The notes: generated from the sequence alone by a model not told the origin. DNA of 64,000 nucleotides from Malachius bipustulatus (GCA_910589415.1 CAJUUM010000035.1:62001-126000); one strand, 5' to 3'; positions 1 to 13,327 are shown, counted from the stretch's first letter. Made by a program: numbers and translations.

Positions 1-381
1 TTAGCGAACCACCAATGACCGTTAGCGGCCCACCAATGACCGCTAGCGTCGCGATCTCCGTTCATTTTTATTACTTTTATGCAATCCTGGAATCCACACG
101 CCAACTGCGCTAGCGACACGCACTTGGGCTGCGTTAGCGGCCCACCAATGACCGTTAGCGGCCCACCAATGGCCGCTAGCGTCGCGAACTCCGTTCATTT
201 TTATTACTTTCTTGCAATCCTGGAATCCACACGCCAACTGCGCTAGCGACACGCACTCGGGATGCGTTAGCTGCCCACCAATGACTGTTAGCGGCTCACC
301 AATGGCCGCTAGCGTCGCGATCTCCGTTCATTTTTATTACTTTCTTGCAATCCTGGAATCCACACGCCAACTGCGCTAGCG
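1..381 (+). repeat. Left-edge partial family-1 block
   Basis: The first bases of the window match 34064 onward (offset 34,063) and 24564 onward (offset 24,563). This edge therefore lies inside the same higher-order block that is complete further right. It holds standard monomers, including the GAACTCC variant near 190 and the CTCGGGATGCG tail variant near 257. No unique sequence or gene is present. Confidence 0.85.
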
Positions 382-1739
382 ATACGCACTTGGGCTGCGT
401 TAGCGGCCCACCAATAACCGTTAGCGGCCCATCAATGGCCGCTAACGTCGCGATCTCCGTTCATTTTTATTACTTTTATGCAATCCTGGAATCCACACGC
501 CAACTGCGCTAGCGACACGCACTTGGGCTGCGTTAGCGGCCCACCAATGACCGTTAGCGGCCCACCAATGGCCGCTAGCGTCGCGATCTCCGTTCATTTT
601 TATTACTTTCTTGCAATCCTGGAATCCACACGCCAACTGCGCTAGCGACACTCACTTGGCTGCGTTAGCGGCCCACCAATGACCGTTAGCGGCCCACTAA
701 TGGCCGCTAGCGTTCATTTTTATTACTTTTATGCAATCCTGGAATCCACACGCCAACTGCGCTAGCGACACGCACTTGGGCTGCGTTAGCGGCCCACCAA
801 TGACCGTTAGCGGCCCACCAATGGCCGCAAGCGTTCTTTTTCCGCTAGCGGGCAGCCAAAGTGGGTCATTTTTCATTAGCGGCCCACCAATGGCGTTCAT
901 TTTTCATAAGCGGCCCACCAATGACCGTTAGCGGCCCACCAATGGCCGCTAGCGTCGCGATCTCCATTCATTCTTATTACTTTTATGCAATCCTGGAATC
1001 CAGACGCCAACTGCGCTAGCGACACGCACTTGGGCTGCGTTAGCGAACCACCAATGACCGTTAGCGGCCCACCAATGGCCGCTAGCGTCGCGATCTCCGT
1101 TCATTCTTATTACTTTTATGCAATCCTGGAATCCACACGCCAACTGCGCTAGCGACACGCACTCGGACTGCGTTAGCGGCCCATCAATGACCGTTAGCGG
1201 CCCACTAATGGCCGCTAGCGTTCATTTTTATTACTTTTATGCAATCCTGGAATCCACACGCCAACTGCGCTAGCGACACGCACTTGGGCTGCGTTAGCGA
1301 ACCACCAATGACCGTTAGCGGCCCACCAATGGCCGCAGGCGTTCTTTTTCCGCTAGCGGGCAGCCAAAGTGGTTCATTTTTCATTAGCGGCCCACAGATG
1401 ACCGTTAGCGGCCCACTAATGGCCGCTAGCGTCGCGATCTCCATTCATTCTTATTACTTTTATGCAATCCTGGAATCCACACGCCAACTGCGCTAGCGAA
1501 ACGCACTTGGGCTGCGTTAGCGAACCACCAATGACCGTTAGCGGCCCACCAATGGCCGCTAGCGTCGCGATCTCCATTCATTCTTATTACTTTTATGCAA
1601 TCCTGGAATCCACACGCCAACTGCGCTAGCGACACGCACTTGGGCTGCGTGTCCCACCAATGGCCGCTAACGTCGCGATCTCCGTTCATTTTTATTACTT
1701 TTATGCAATCCTGGAATCCGCACGCCAACTGCGCTAGCG
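382..1739 (+). repeat. 1,358-bp tandem duplication, copy 1
   Basis: Positions 382-1739 match 1740-3097 at a constant offset of 1,358 bp; the L modules at 850 and 1358 recur at 2208 and 2716. A single copy of the same block occurs at about 34445-35802 (offset 34,063), so this locus has one extra unit. The two copies are nearly identical: one visible difference is GCGAAACGC at 1497-1505 against GCGACACGC in copy 2. The junction GCGCTAGCGA|TACGCAC at 1740 lies inside the monomer tail, as expected for an unequal exchange between misaligned monomers. Confidence 0.9.
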
Positions 1740-3097
1740 ATACGCACTTGGGCTGCGTTAGCGGCCCACCAATAACCGTTAGCGGCCCATCAATGGCCGC
1801 TAACGTCGCGATCTCCGTTCATTTTTATTACTTTTATGCAATCCTGGAATCCACACGCCAACTGCGCTAGCGACACGCACTTGGGCTGCGTTAGCGGCCC
1901 ATCAATGACCGTTAGCGGCCCACCAATGGCCGCTAGCGTCGCGATCTCCGTTCATTTTTATTACTTTCTTGCAATCCTGGAATCCACACGCCAACTGCGC
2001 TAGCGACACTCACTTGGCTGCGTTAGCGGCCCACCAATGACCGTTAGCGGCCCACTAATGGCCGCTAGCGTTCATTTTTATTACTTTTATGCAATCCTGG
2101 AATCCACACGCCAACTGCGCTAGCGACACGCACTTGGGCTGCGTTAGCGGCCCACCAATGACCGTTAGCGGCCCACCAATGGCCGCAAGCGTTCTTTTTC
2201 CGCTAGCGGGCAGCCAAAGTGGGTCATTTTTCATTAGCGGCCCACCAATGGCGTTCATTTTTCATAAGCGGCCCACCAATGACCGTTAGCGGCCCACCAA
2301 TGGCCGCTAGCGTCGCGATCTCCATTCATTCTTATTACTTTTATGCAATCCTGGAATCCAGACGCCAACTGCGCTAGCGACACGCACTTGGGCTGCGTTA
2401 GCGAACCACCAATGACCGTTAGCGGCCCACCAATGGCCGCTAGCGTCGCGATCTCCGTTCATTCTTATTACTTTTATGCAATCCTGGAATCCACACGCCA
2501 ACTGCGCTAGCGACACGCACTCGGACTGCGTTAGCGGCCCATCAATGACCGTTAGCGGCCCACTAATGGCCGCTAGCGTTCATTTTTATTACTTTTATGC
2601 AATCCTGGAATCCACACGCCAACTGCGCTAGCGACACGCACTTGGGCTGCGTTAGCGAACCACCAATGACCGTTAGCGGCCCACCAATGGCCGCAGGCGT
2701 TCTTTTTCCGCTAGCGGGCAGCCAAAGTGGTTCATTTTTCATTAGCGGCCCACAGATGACCGTTAGCGGCCCACTAATGGCCGCTAGCGTCGCGATCTCC
2801 ATTCATTCTTATTACTTTTATGCAATCCTGGAATCCACACGCCAACTGCGCTAGCGACACGCACTTGGGCTGCGTTAGCGAACCACCAATGACCGTTAGC
2901 GGCCCACCAATGGCCGCTAGCGTCGCGATCTCCATTCATTCTTATTACTTTTATGCAATCCTGGAATCCACACGCCAACTGCGCTAGCGACACGCACTTG
3001 GGCTGCGTGTCCCACCAATGGCCGCTAACGTCGCGATCTCCGTTCATTTTTATTACTTTTATGCAATCCTGGAATCCGCACGCCAACTGCGCTAGCG
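1740..3097 (+). repeat. 1,358-bp tandem duplication, copy 2
   Basis: Second copy of the unit at 382-1739. It ends at a GCGCTAGCGA|CACTCACTTTGC junction, where sequence matching 35802 onward resumes (offset 32,705). Near its end it includes a truncated monomer (TGCGTGTCCCACCAATGG, 3006-3023) in which part of the 21-bp tract is deleted. The same deletion junction is found near 1648, 26738, 35711, 38633, 44877 and 51521, so it is an inherited marker of this block. Confidence 0.9.
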
Positions 3098-6000
3098 ACA
3101 CTCACTTTGCTGCGTTAGCGGCCCACCAATGACCGTTAGCGTCCTCCAATGGCCGCTAGCGTTTATTTTTCGTTAGCGGGCAGCCAAAGTGGGTCATTTT
3201 TCGTTAGCGGCCCACCAATGGCGTTCATTTTTCGTTAGCGGCCCACCAATGACCGTTAGCGGCCCACCAATGGCCGCTAGCGTCGCGATCTCCATTCATT
3301 CTTATTACTTTTATGCAATCCTGGAATCCAGACGCCAACTGCGCTAGCGACACGCACTTGGGCTGCGTTAGCGAACCACCAATGACCGTTAGCGGCCCAC
3401 GAATGGCCGCTAGCGTCGCGATCTCCGTTCATTTTTATTACTTTCTTGCAATCCTGGAATCCACACGCCAACTGCGCTAGTGACACGCACTTGGGCTGCG
3501 TTAGCAGCCCACCAATGACAGTTAGCGGCCCACCAATGGCCGCTAGCGTTCATTTTTATTACTTTTATGCAATCCTGGAATCCACACGCCAACTGCGCTA
3601 GCGACACGCACTTGGGCTGCGTTAGCGAACCACCAATGACCGTTAGCGGCCCACCAATGGCCGCTAGCGTCGCGATCTCCGTTCATTTTTATTACTTTCT
3701 TGCAATCCTGGAATCCACACGCCAACTGCGCTAGCGACACGCACTTTGGCTGCGTTAGCGGCCCACCAATACCGTTAGCGTTCATTTTTCGTAAGCGGGC
3801 AGCCAAAGTGGGTCATTTTTCGTTAGCGGCTCACCAATGGCGTTCATTTTTCGTTAGCGGCCCACCAATGACCGTTAGCGGCCCACCAATGGCCGCTAGC
3901 GTCGCGATCTCCGTTCATTCTTATTACTTTTATGCAATCCTGGAATCCACACGCCAACTGCGCTAGCGACACGCACTCGGACTGCGTTAGCGGCCCATCA
4001 ATGACCGTTAGCGGCCCACCAATGGCCGCTAGCGTCGGGATCTCCGTTAATTTTTATTACTTTCTTGCAATCCTAGAATCCACACGCCAACTGCGCTAGC
4101 GACACTCACTTTTCTGAGTTAGCGGCTCACCAATGGCCGCTAGCGGCCCACAAATGGCCGCTAGTCGCTCACAAATGGCCGCTAGCGTTCATTTTTATTA
4201 CTTTCTTGCAATCCTGGAATCCACACGCCAACTGCGCTAGCGACACGCACTTCGGCTGCGTTAGCGGCCCACCAATGACCGTTAGCGGTCCACCAATGGC
4301 CGCTAGTGTCGCGATCTCCGTTCATTTTTATTACTTTTATGCAATCCTGGAATCCACACGCCAACTGCGCTAGCGACACGCACTTGGGCTGCGTTAGCGA
4401 ACCACCAATGACCGTTAGCGGCCCACCAATGACCGCTAGCGTCGCGATCTCTGTTCATTTTTATTACTTTTATGCAATCCTGGAATCCACACGCCAACTG
4501 CGCTAGCGACACGCACTTGGGCTGCGTTAGCGGCCCACCAATGACCGTTAGCGGTCCACCAATGGCCGCTAGTGTCGCGATCTCCGTTCATTTTTATTAC
4601 TTTTATGCAATCCTGGAATCCACACGCCAACTGCGCTAGCGATACGCACTTGGGCTGCGTTAGCGGCCCACCAATAACCGTTAGCGGCCCACCAATGGCC
4701 GCTAACGTCGCGATCTCCGTTCATTTTTATTACTTTTATGCAATCCTGGAATCCACACGCCAACTGCGCTAGCGACACGCACTTGGGCTGCGTTAGCGGC
4801 CCATCAATGACCGTTAGCGGCCCACCAATGGCCGCTAGCGTCGCGATCTCCGTTCATTTTTATTACTTTCTTGCAATCCTGGAATCCACACGCCAACTGC
4901 GCTAGCGACACTCACTTTGCTGCGTTAGCGGCCCACCAATGACCGTTAGCGGCCTACCAATGGCCGCTAGCGTCGCGATCTCCGTTCATTTTTATTACTT
5001 TCATGCAATCCTGGAATCCACAAGCCAACTGCGCTAGCGACACTCACTTTGCTGCGTTAGCGGCCCACCAATGACCGTTAGCGGCCCACCAATGGCCGCA
5101 AGCGTTCTTTTTCCGCTAGCGGGCAGCCAAAGTGGGTCATTTTTCATTAGCGGCCCACCAATGGCGTTCATTTTTCATTAGCGGCCCACCAATGACCGTT
5201 AGCGGCCCACCAATGGCCGCTAGCGTCGCGATCTCCGTTCATTCTTATTACTTTTATGCAATCCTGGAATCCAGACGCCAACTGCGCTAGCGACACGCAC
5301 TTGGGCTGCGTTAGCGAACCACCAATGACCGTTAGCGGCCCACGAATGGCCGCTAGCGTCGCGATCTCCGTTCATTTTTATTACTTTCTTGCAATCCTGG
5401 AATCCACACGCCAACTGCGCTAGCGACACGCACTTAGGCTGCGTTAGCAGCCCACCAATGACAGTTAGCGGCCCACCAATGGCCGCTAGCGTTCATTTTT
5501 ATTACTTTTATGCAATCCTGGAATCCACACGCCAACTGCGCTAGCGACACGCACTTGGGCTGCGTTAGCGAACCACCAATGACCGTTAGCGGCCCACCAA
5601 TGGCCGCTAGCGTCGCGATCTCCGTTCATTTTTATTACTTTCTTGCAATCCTGGAATCCACACGCCAACTGCGCTAGCGACACGCACTTTGGCTGCGTTA
5701 GCGGCCCACCAATACCGTTAGCGTTCATTTTTCGTAAGCGGGCAGCCAAAGTGGGTCATTTTTCGTTAGCGGCTCACCAATGGCGTTCATTTTTCGTTAG
5801 CGGCCCACCAATGACCGTCAGCGGCCCACCAATGGCCGCTAGCGTCGCGATCTCCGTTCATTCTTATTACTTTTATGCAATCCTGGAATCCACACGCCAA
5901 CTGCGCTAGCGACACGCACTCGGACTGCGTTAGCGGCCCATCAATGACCGTTAGCGGCCCACTAATGGCCGCTAGCGTTCATTTTTATTACTTTTATGCA

Positions 6001-6430
6001 ATCCTGGAATCCACACGCCAACTGCGCTAGCGACACGCACTTGGGCTGCGTTAGCGAACCACCAATGACCGTTAGCGGCCCACCAATGGCCGCAGGCGTT
6101 CTTTTTCCGCTAGCGGGCAGCCAAAGTGGTTCATTTTTCATTAGCGGCCCACAGATGACCGTTAGCGGCCCACTAATGGCCGCTAGCGTCGCGATCTCCA
6201 TTCATTCTTATTACTTTTATGCAATCCTGGAATCCACACGCCAACTGCGCTAGCGACACGCACTTGGGCTGCGTTAGCGAACCACCAATGACCGTTAGCG
6301 GCCCACCAATGGCCGCTAGCGTCGCGATCTCCGTTCATTCTTATTACTTTTATGCAATCCTGGAATCCACACGCCAACTACGCTAGCGAAACGCACCTGG
6401 GCTGCGTTAGCGGCCCACCAATGACAGCTA
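3098..6430 (+). repeat. Family-1 core block (3277-6130), recurring at long range
   Basis: 3277-6130 corresponds to 23447-26430, which has one additional 133-bp monomer (offset 20,170 up to about 4560, then 20,303). 3277-5960 corresponds to 41973-44656 (offset 38,696), and 3277-4560 to 32947-34230 (offset 29,670). Markers are GAACCACC monomers, the CACGAATGG variant near 3400, the ACAAATGG 21-mer triplet at 4121-4183, a CACAAGCC monomer near 5020, and four L modules. At 6115 one 31-bp unit of L is lost (CCAAAGTGGTTCATTTTTC) relative to 26418. No gene is visible. Confidence 0.87.
4121..4183 (+). repeat. Out-of-phase 21-bp triplet with CACAAATGG
   Basis: Three consecutive 21-bp units occur in a different register from the usual tract, each beginning AGCGG or AGTCG and ending GGCCGCT, the last two with CACAAATGG instead of CACCAATGG. 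The A change disrupts the CCAAT motif. The same triplet marks the array at 24291, 33791, 36350, 42817, 49041, 53602, 57918 and 61688, and it is the best landmark for the super-repeat between 36 and 49 kb. Confidence 0.9.
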
Positions 6431-9400
6431 GCGGCCCACCAATGGCCGCCAGCGTTCATTTTTATTACTTTTATGCAATCCTGGAATCCACACGCCAACT
6501 GCGCTAGCGACACGCACTTGGACTGCGTTAGCGGCCCATCAATGACCGTTAGCGGCCCACCAATAGCCGTTAGCGTCGCGATCTCCGTTCATTTTTATTA
6601 CTTTCTTGCAATCCTGGAATCCACACGCTAACTGCGCTAGCGACACTCACTTTGCTGCGTTAGCGGCCCACCAATGACCGTTAGCGGCCCACCAATGGCC
6701 GCTAGCGTTCATTTTTCGTTAGCGGGCAGCCAAAGTGGGTCATTTTTCGTTAGCGGCCCACCAATGGCGTTCATTTTTCGTTAGCGGCCCACCAATGACC
6801 GTTAGCGGCCCACCAATGGCCGCTAGCGTCGCGATCTCCGTTCATTCTTATTACTTTTATGCAATCCTGGAATCCACACGCCAACTGCGCTAGCGACACG
6901 CACCTGGGCTGCGTTAGCGGCCCACCAATGACCGTTAGCGGCCCACCAATGACCGTTAGCGGCCCACCAATGGCCGCTAGCGTCGCGATCTCCGTTCATT
7001 TTTAATAATTTCTTGCAATCCTGGAATCCACACGCCAACTGCGCTAGCGACACTCACTTTGCTGAGTTAGCGGCCCACCAATGACCGTTAGCGGCCCACC
7101 AATGGCCACTAGCTTTCATTTTTCGTTAGCGGGCAGCAAAAGTGCGCCATTTTTCGTTAGCGGTCCACCAATGGCGATCATTTTTCGTTAGCGGCCCACC
7201 AATGACCGTTAGCGGCCCACCAATAGCCGCTAGCGTCATGATCTCCGTTCACTCTTATTACTTTTATGCAATCCTGGAATCCACACGCCAACTACGCTAG
7301 CGACACGCACTTGGGCTGCGTTAGCGGCCCACCAATGACCGTTAGCGGCCCACCAATGGCCGCTAGCGTCGCGATCTCCGCACATTTTTATTACTTTCTT
7401 GCAATCCTGGAATCCACACGCCAACTGCGCTAGCGACACGCACTTCGGCTGCGTTAGCGGCCCACCAATGACCGTTAGCGGTCCACCAATGGCCGCTAGC
7501 GTCGCGATCTCCGTTCATTTTTATTACTTTCTTGCAATCCTGGAATCCACACGCCAACTGCGCTAGCGACACTCACTTTGCTGCGTTAGCGGCCCACCAA
7601 TGACCGCTAACGTCGCGATCTCCGTTCATTTTTATTACTTTTATGCAATCCTGGAATCCACACGCCAACTGCGCTAGCGACACGCACTTGAGCTGCGTTA
7701 GCGGCCCACCAATGACCGTTAGCGGCCCACCAATGACCGCTAGCGTCGCGATCTCCGTTCATTTTTATTACTTTCTTGCAATCCTGGAATCCACACGCCA
7801 ACTGCGCTAGCGACACTCACTTTGCTGCGTTAGCGGCCCACCAATGTCCGTTAGCGGTCCTCCAATGGCCGCTAGCGTTTCTTTTTCGTTAGCGGGCAGC
7901 CAAAGTGGGTCATTTTTCGTTAGCGGCCCACCAATGGCGTTCATTTTTCGTTAGCGGCCCACCAATGACCGTTAGCGGCCCACCAATAGCCGCTAGCGTC
8001 ACGATCTCCGTTCATTCTTATTACTTTTATTCAATCCTGGAATCCACACGCCAACTACGCTAGCGACACGCACTTGGGCTGCGTTAGCGGCCCACCAATG
8101 ACCGTTAGCGGCCCACCAATGGCCGCTAGCGTCGCGATCTCCGTTCATTTTTTATTACTTTCTTGCAATCCTGGAATCCACACGACAACTGCGCTAGTGA
8201 CACGCACTTCGGCTGCGTTAGCGGCCCACCAATGACCGTTAGCGGTCCACCAATGGCCGCTAGCGTCGCGATCTCCGTTCATTTTTATTACTTTTATGCA
8301 ATCCTGGAATCCACACGCCGACTGCGCTAGCGACACGCACTTGGGCTGCGTTAGCGAACCACCAATGACCGTTAGCGGCCCACCAATGACCGCTAGCGTC
8401 GCGATCTCCGTTCATTTTTATTACTTTTATGCAACCCTGGAATCCACACGCCAACTGCGCTAGCGAAACGCACTTGGGCTGCGTTAGCGGCCCACCAATG
8501 ACCGTTAGCGTCCCACCAATGGCCGCTAGCGTCGCGAACTCCGTTCATTTTTATTACTTTCTTGCAATCCTGGAATCCACACGCCAACTGCGCTAGCGAC
8601 ACTCACTTTGCTGCGTTAGCGGCCCACCAATGACCGCTAACGTCGCGATCTCCGTTCATTTTTATTACTTTTATGCAATCCTGGAATCCACACGCCAACT
8701 GCGCTAGCGACACGCACTTGAGCTGCGTTAGCGGCCCACCAATGACCGTTAGCGGTCCTCCAATGGCCGCTAGCGTTTATTTTTCGTTAGCGGGCAGCCA
8801 AAGTGGGTCATTTTTCGTTAGCGGCCCACGAATGGCGTTCATTTTTCCGCTCCAATAGCCGCTAGCGTCACGATCTCCGTTCACTCTTATTACTTTTATT
8901 CAATCCTGGAATCCACACGCCAACTACGCTAGCGACACGCACTTGGGCTGCGTTAGCGGCCCACCAATGACCGTTAGCGGCCCACCAATGGCCGCTAGCG
9001 TCGCGATCTCCGTTCATTTTTATTACTTTCTTGCAATCCTGGAATCCACACGACAACTGCGCTAGTGACACGCACTTCGGCTGCGTTAGCGGCCCACCAA
9101 TGACCGTTAGCGGTCCACTAATGGCCGCTAGCGTCGCGATCTCCGTTCATTTTTATTACTTTTATGCAATCCTGGAATCCACACGCCGACTGCGCTAGCG
9201 ACACGCACTTGGGCTGCGTTAGCGAACCACCAATGACCGTTAGCGGCCCACCAATGACCGCTAGCGTCGCGATCTCCGTTCATTTTTATTACTTTTATGC
9301 AACCCTGGAATCCACACGCCAACTGCGCTAGCGAAACGCACTTGGGCTGCGTTAGCGGCCCACCAATGACCGTTAGCGTCCCACCAATGGCCGCTAGCGT

Positions 9401-10084
9401 CGCGAACTCCGTTCATTTTTATTACTTTCTTGCAATCCTGGAATCCACACGCCAACTGCGCTAGCGACACTCACTTTGCTGAGTTAGCGGCCCACCAATG
9501 ACCGTTAGCGGCTCACCAATGGCCACTAGCTTTCATTTTTCGTTAGCGGGCAGCAAAAGTGCGCGATTTTTCGTTAGCGGTCCACCAATGGCGTTCATTT
9601 TTCGTTAGCGGCCCACCAATGACCGTTAGCGGCCCACCAATAGCCGCTAGCGTCATGATCTCCGTTCACTCTTATTACTTTTATGCAATCCTGGAATCCA
9701 CACGCCAACTACGCTAGCGACACGCCTTTGGGCTGCGTTAGCGGCCCACCAATGACCGTAAGCGGCCCACCAATGGCCGCTAGCGTCGCGATCTCCGCTC
9801 ATTTTTATTACTTTCTTGCAATCCTGGAATCCACACGCCAACTGCGCTAGCGACACGCACTTCGGCTGCGTTAGCGGCCCACCAATGACCGTTAGCGGTC
9901 CACCAATGGCCGCTAGCGTCGCGATTTCCGTTCATTTTTATTACTTTTATGCAATCCTGGAATCCACACGCCAACTGCGCTAGCGACACGCACTTGGGCT
10001 GCGTTAGCGGCCCACCAATGACCGTTAGCGGCCCACCAATGGCCGCTAGCGTCGCGAACTCTGTTCATTTTTATTACTTTCTTG
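6430..10084 (+). repeat. Family-2 mosaic upstream of the 6,181-bp super-repeat
   Basis: This stretch is composed of pieces also found inside the super-repeat. 6316-7580 matches 14936-16200 (offset 8,620). 7363-8600 matches 11084-12320 (offset 3,721 then 3,720, the step being an extra T in CATTTTTTATT near 8150). 8260-8602 matches 9128-9470 (868-bp spacing). 9653-10388 matches 13505-14240 (offset 3,852). The order of pieces differs from the super-repeat, so it looks like an older, rearranged relative. There are no genes. Confidence 0.82.
6913..6975 (+). repeat. Expanded 21-bp tract, three units
   Basis: Three perfect-phase 21-bp units stand here instead of the usual two, a one-unit slippage expansion. 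Inherited copies lie at about 15533 and 21714, with related triplets near 28187, 29348 and 31227. Because 21 is a multiple of three, the expansion adds seven codons to the by-product open frames without changing phase, which is why those frames vary in length. Confidence 0.85.
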
Positions 10085-11327
10085 CAATCCTGGAATCCAC
10101 ACGCCAACTGCGCTAGCGAAACGCACTCGGGCTGCGTTAGCTGCCCACCAATGACTGTTAGCGGCTCACCAATGGCCGCTAGCGTCGCGATCTCCGTTCA
10201 TTTTTATTACTTTCTTGCAATCCTGGAATCCACACGCCAACTGCGCTAGCGATACGCACTTTGGCTGCGTTAGCGGCCCACCAATAACCGTTAGCGGCCC
10301 ACCAATGGCCGCTAACGTCGCGATCTCCGTTCATTTTTATTACTTTTATGCAATCCTGGAATCCACACGCCAACTGCGCTAGCGACACGCACTTGGACTG
10401 CGTTAGCGGCCCATCAATGACCGTTAGCGGCCCACCAATAGCCGTTAGCGTCGCGATCTCCGTTCATTTTTATTACTTACTTGCAATCCTGGAATCCACA
10501 CGCCAACTGCGCTAGCGACACTCACTTAGCTGCGTTAGCGGCCCACCAATGACCGTTAGCGGCCCACCAATGGCCGCTAGCGTTCATTTTTCGTTAGCGG
10601 GCAGCCAAAGTGGGTCATTTTTCGTTAGCGGCCCACCAATGGCGTTCATTTTTCGTTAGCGGCCCACCAATGACCGTTAGCGTCCCACCAATGGCCGCTA
10701 GCGTCGCGATCTCCGTTCATTCTTATTACTTTTATGCAATCCTGGAATCCACACGCCAACTACGCTAGCGACACGCACTTGGACTGCGTTAGCGGCCCAT
10801 CAATGACCGTTAGCGGCCCACCAATAGCCGTTAGCGTCGCGATCTCCGTTCATTTTTATTACTTTCTTGCAATCCTGGAATCCACACGCCAACTGCGCTA
10901 GCGACACTCACTTTGCTGCGTTAGCGGCCCACCAATGACCGTTAGCGGCCCACCAATGGCCGCTAGCGTTCATTTTTCGTTAGCGGGCAGCCAAAGTGGG
11001 TCATTTTTCGTTAGCGGCCCACCAATGGCGTTCATTTTTCGTTAGCGGCCCACCAATGACCGTTAGCGGCCCACCAATGGCCGCTAGCGTCGCGATCTCC
11101 GTTCATTCTTATTACTTTCTTGCAATCCTGGAATCCACACGCCAACTGCGCTAGCGACACGCACTTCGGCTGCGTTAGCGGCCCACCAATGACCGTTAGC
11201 GGTCCACCAATGGCCGCTAGCGTCGCGATCTCCGTTCATTTTTATTACTTTCTTGCAATCCTGGAATCCACACGCCAACTGCGCTAGCGACACTCACTTT
11301 GCTGCGTTAGCGGCCCACCAATGACCG

Positions 11328-12356
11328 CTAACGTCGCGATCTCCGTTCATTTTTATTACTTTTATGCAATCCTGGAATCCACACGCCAACTGCGCTAGCG
11401 ACACGCACTTGAGCTGCGTTAGCGGCCCACCAATGACCGTTAGCGGCCCACCAATGACCGCTAGCGTCGCGATCTCCGTTCATTTTTATTACTTTCTTGC
11501 AATCCTGGAATCCACACGCCAACTGCGCTAGCGACACTCACTTTGCTGCGTTAGCGGCCCACCAATGTCCGTTAGCGGTCCTCCAATGGCCGCTAGCGTT
11601 TATTTTTCGTTAGCGGGCAGCCAAAGTGGGTCATTTTTCGTTAGCGGCCCACCAATGGCGTTCATTTTTCGTTAGCGGCCCACCAATGACCGTTAGCGGC
11701 CCACCAATAGCCGCTAGCGTCACGATCTCCGTTCATTCTTATTACTTTTATTCAATCCTGGAATCCACACGCCAACTACGCTAGCGACACGCACTTGGGC
11801 TGCGTTAGCGGCCCACCAATGACCGTTAGCGGCCCACCAATGGCCGCTAGCGTCGCGATCTCCGTTCATTTTTATTACTTTCTTGCAATCCTGGAATCCA
11901 CACGACAACTGCGCTAGTGACACGCACTTCGGCTGCGTTAGCGGCCCACCAATGACCGTTAGCGGTCCACTAATGGCCGCTAGCGTCGCGATCTCCGTTC
12001 ATTTTTATTACTTTTATGCAATCCTGGAATCCACACGCCGACTGCGCTAGCGACACGCACTTGGGCTGCGTTAGCGAACCACCAATGACCGTTAGCGGCC
12101 CACCAATGACCGCTAGCGTCGCGATCTCCGTTCATTTTTATTACTTTTATGCAACCCTGGAATCCACACGCCAACTGCGCTAGCGAAACGCACTTGGGCT
12201 GCGTTAGCGGCCCACCAATGACCGTTAGCGTCCCACCAATGGCCGCTAGCGTCGCGAACTCCGTTCATTTTTATTACTTTCTTGCAATCCTGGAATCCAC
12301 ACGCCAACTGCGCTAGCGACACTCACTTTGCTGCGTTAGCGGCCCACCAATGACCG
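11328..12356 (+). repeat. 1,029-bp internal duplication, copy 1
   Basis: The monomer at 11328 recurs at 12357 (1,029 bp), while later markers recur 1,000 bp apart (11720 to 12720, 11980 to 12980, 12113 to 13113). The 29-bp step is a deletion in the second copy. The pair is inherited in super-repeat copy 2 (17509 and 18538). It shows a duplication older than the 6,181-bp event. Confidence 0.87.
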
Positions 12357-13327
12357 CTAACGTCGCGATCTCCGTTCATTTTTATTACTTTTATGCAATC
12401 CTGGAATCCACACGCCAACTGCGCTAGCGACACGCACTTGAGCTGCGTTAGCGGCCCACCAATGACCGTTAGCGGCCCACCAATGACCGCTAGCGTCGCG
12501 ATCTCCGTTCATTTTTATTACTTTCTTGCAATCCTGGAATCCACACGCCAACTGCGCTAGCGACACTCACTTTGCTGCGTTAGCGGCCCACCAATGTCCG
12601 TTAGCGGTCCTCCAATGGCCGCTAGCGTTTATTTTTCGTTAGCGGGCAGCCAAAGTGGGTCATTTTTCGTTAGCGGCCCACGAATGGCGTTCATTTTTCC
12701 GCTCCAATAGCCGCTAGCGTCACGATCTCCGTTCACTCTTATTACTTTTATTCAATCCTGGAATCCACACGCCAACTACGCTAGCGACACGCACTTGGGC
12801 TGCGTTAGCGGCCCACCAATGACCGTTAGCGGCCCACCAATGGCCGCTAGCGTCGCGATCTCCGTTCATTTTTATTACTTTCTTGCAATCCTGGAATCCA
12901 CACGACAACTGCGCTAGTGACACGCACTTCGGCTGCGTTAGCGGCCCACCAATGACCGTTAGCGGTCCACTAATGGCCGCTAGCGTCGCGATCTCCGTTC
13001 ATTTTTATTACTTTTATGCAATCCTGGAATCCACACGCCGACTGCGCTAGCGACACGCACTTGGGCTGCGTTAGCGAACCACCAATGACCGTTAGCGGCC
13101 CACCAATGACCGCTAGCGTCGCGATCTCCGTTCATTTTTATTACTTTTATGCAACCCTGGAATCCACACGCCAACTGCGCTAGCGAAACGCACTTGGGCT
13201 GCGTTAGCGGCCCACCAATGACCGTTAGCGTCCCACCAATGGCCGCTAGCGTCGCGAACTCCGTTCATTTTTATTACTTTCTTGCAATCCTGGAATCCAC
13301 ACGCCAACTGCGCTAGCGACACTCACT
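12357..13327 (+). repeat. Internal duplication copy 2 with 29-bp deletion at 12696
   Basis: Second copy of 11328-12356. At about 12690-12710 the module-L tail reads CATTTTTCCGCTCCAATAGCC. Compared with the parent near 11660-11715, 34 bp have been replaced by 5 (net loss 29). The same scar occurs at about 8846 and 18877, so it is an inherited rearrangement and not a sequencing error. Confidence 0.87.

Noticed and set aside
43..252. The many 64-69-residue minus-strand frames recurring every 133 bp
   Set aside because: They overlap one another by about 77 bp, begin at GTG or TTG and not ATG in most cases, and repeat in every monomer. These are periodic by-products, not genes.
8145..8160. Frameshift in a gene (extra T in CATTTTTTATT)
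   Set aside because: The one-base change shortens a by-product frame only. It is a homopolymer difference in satellite DNA and could also be a sequencing error.
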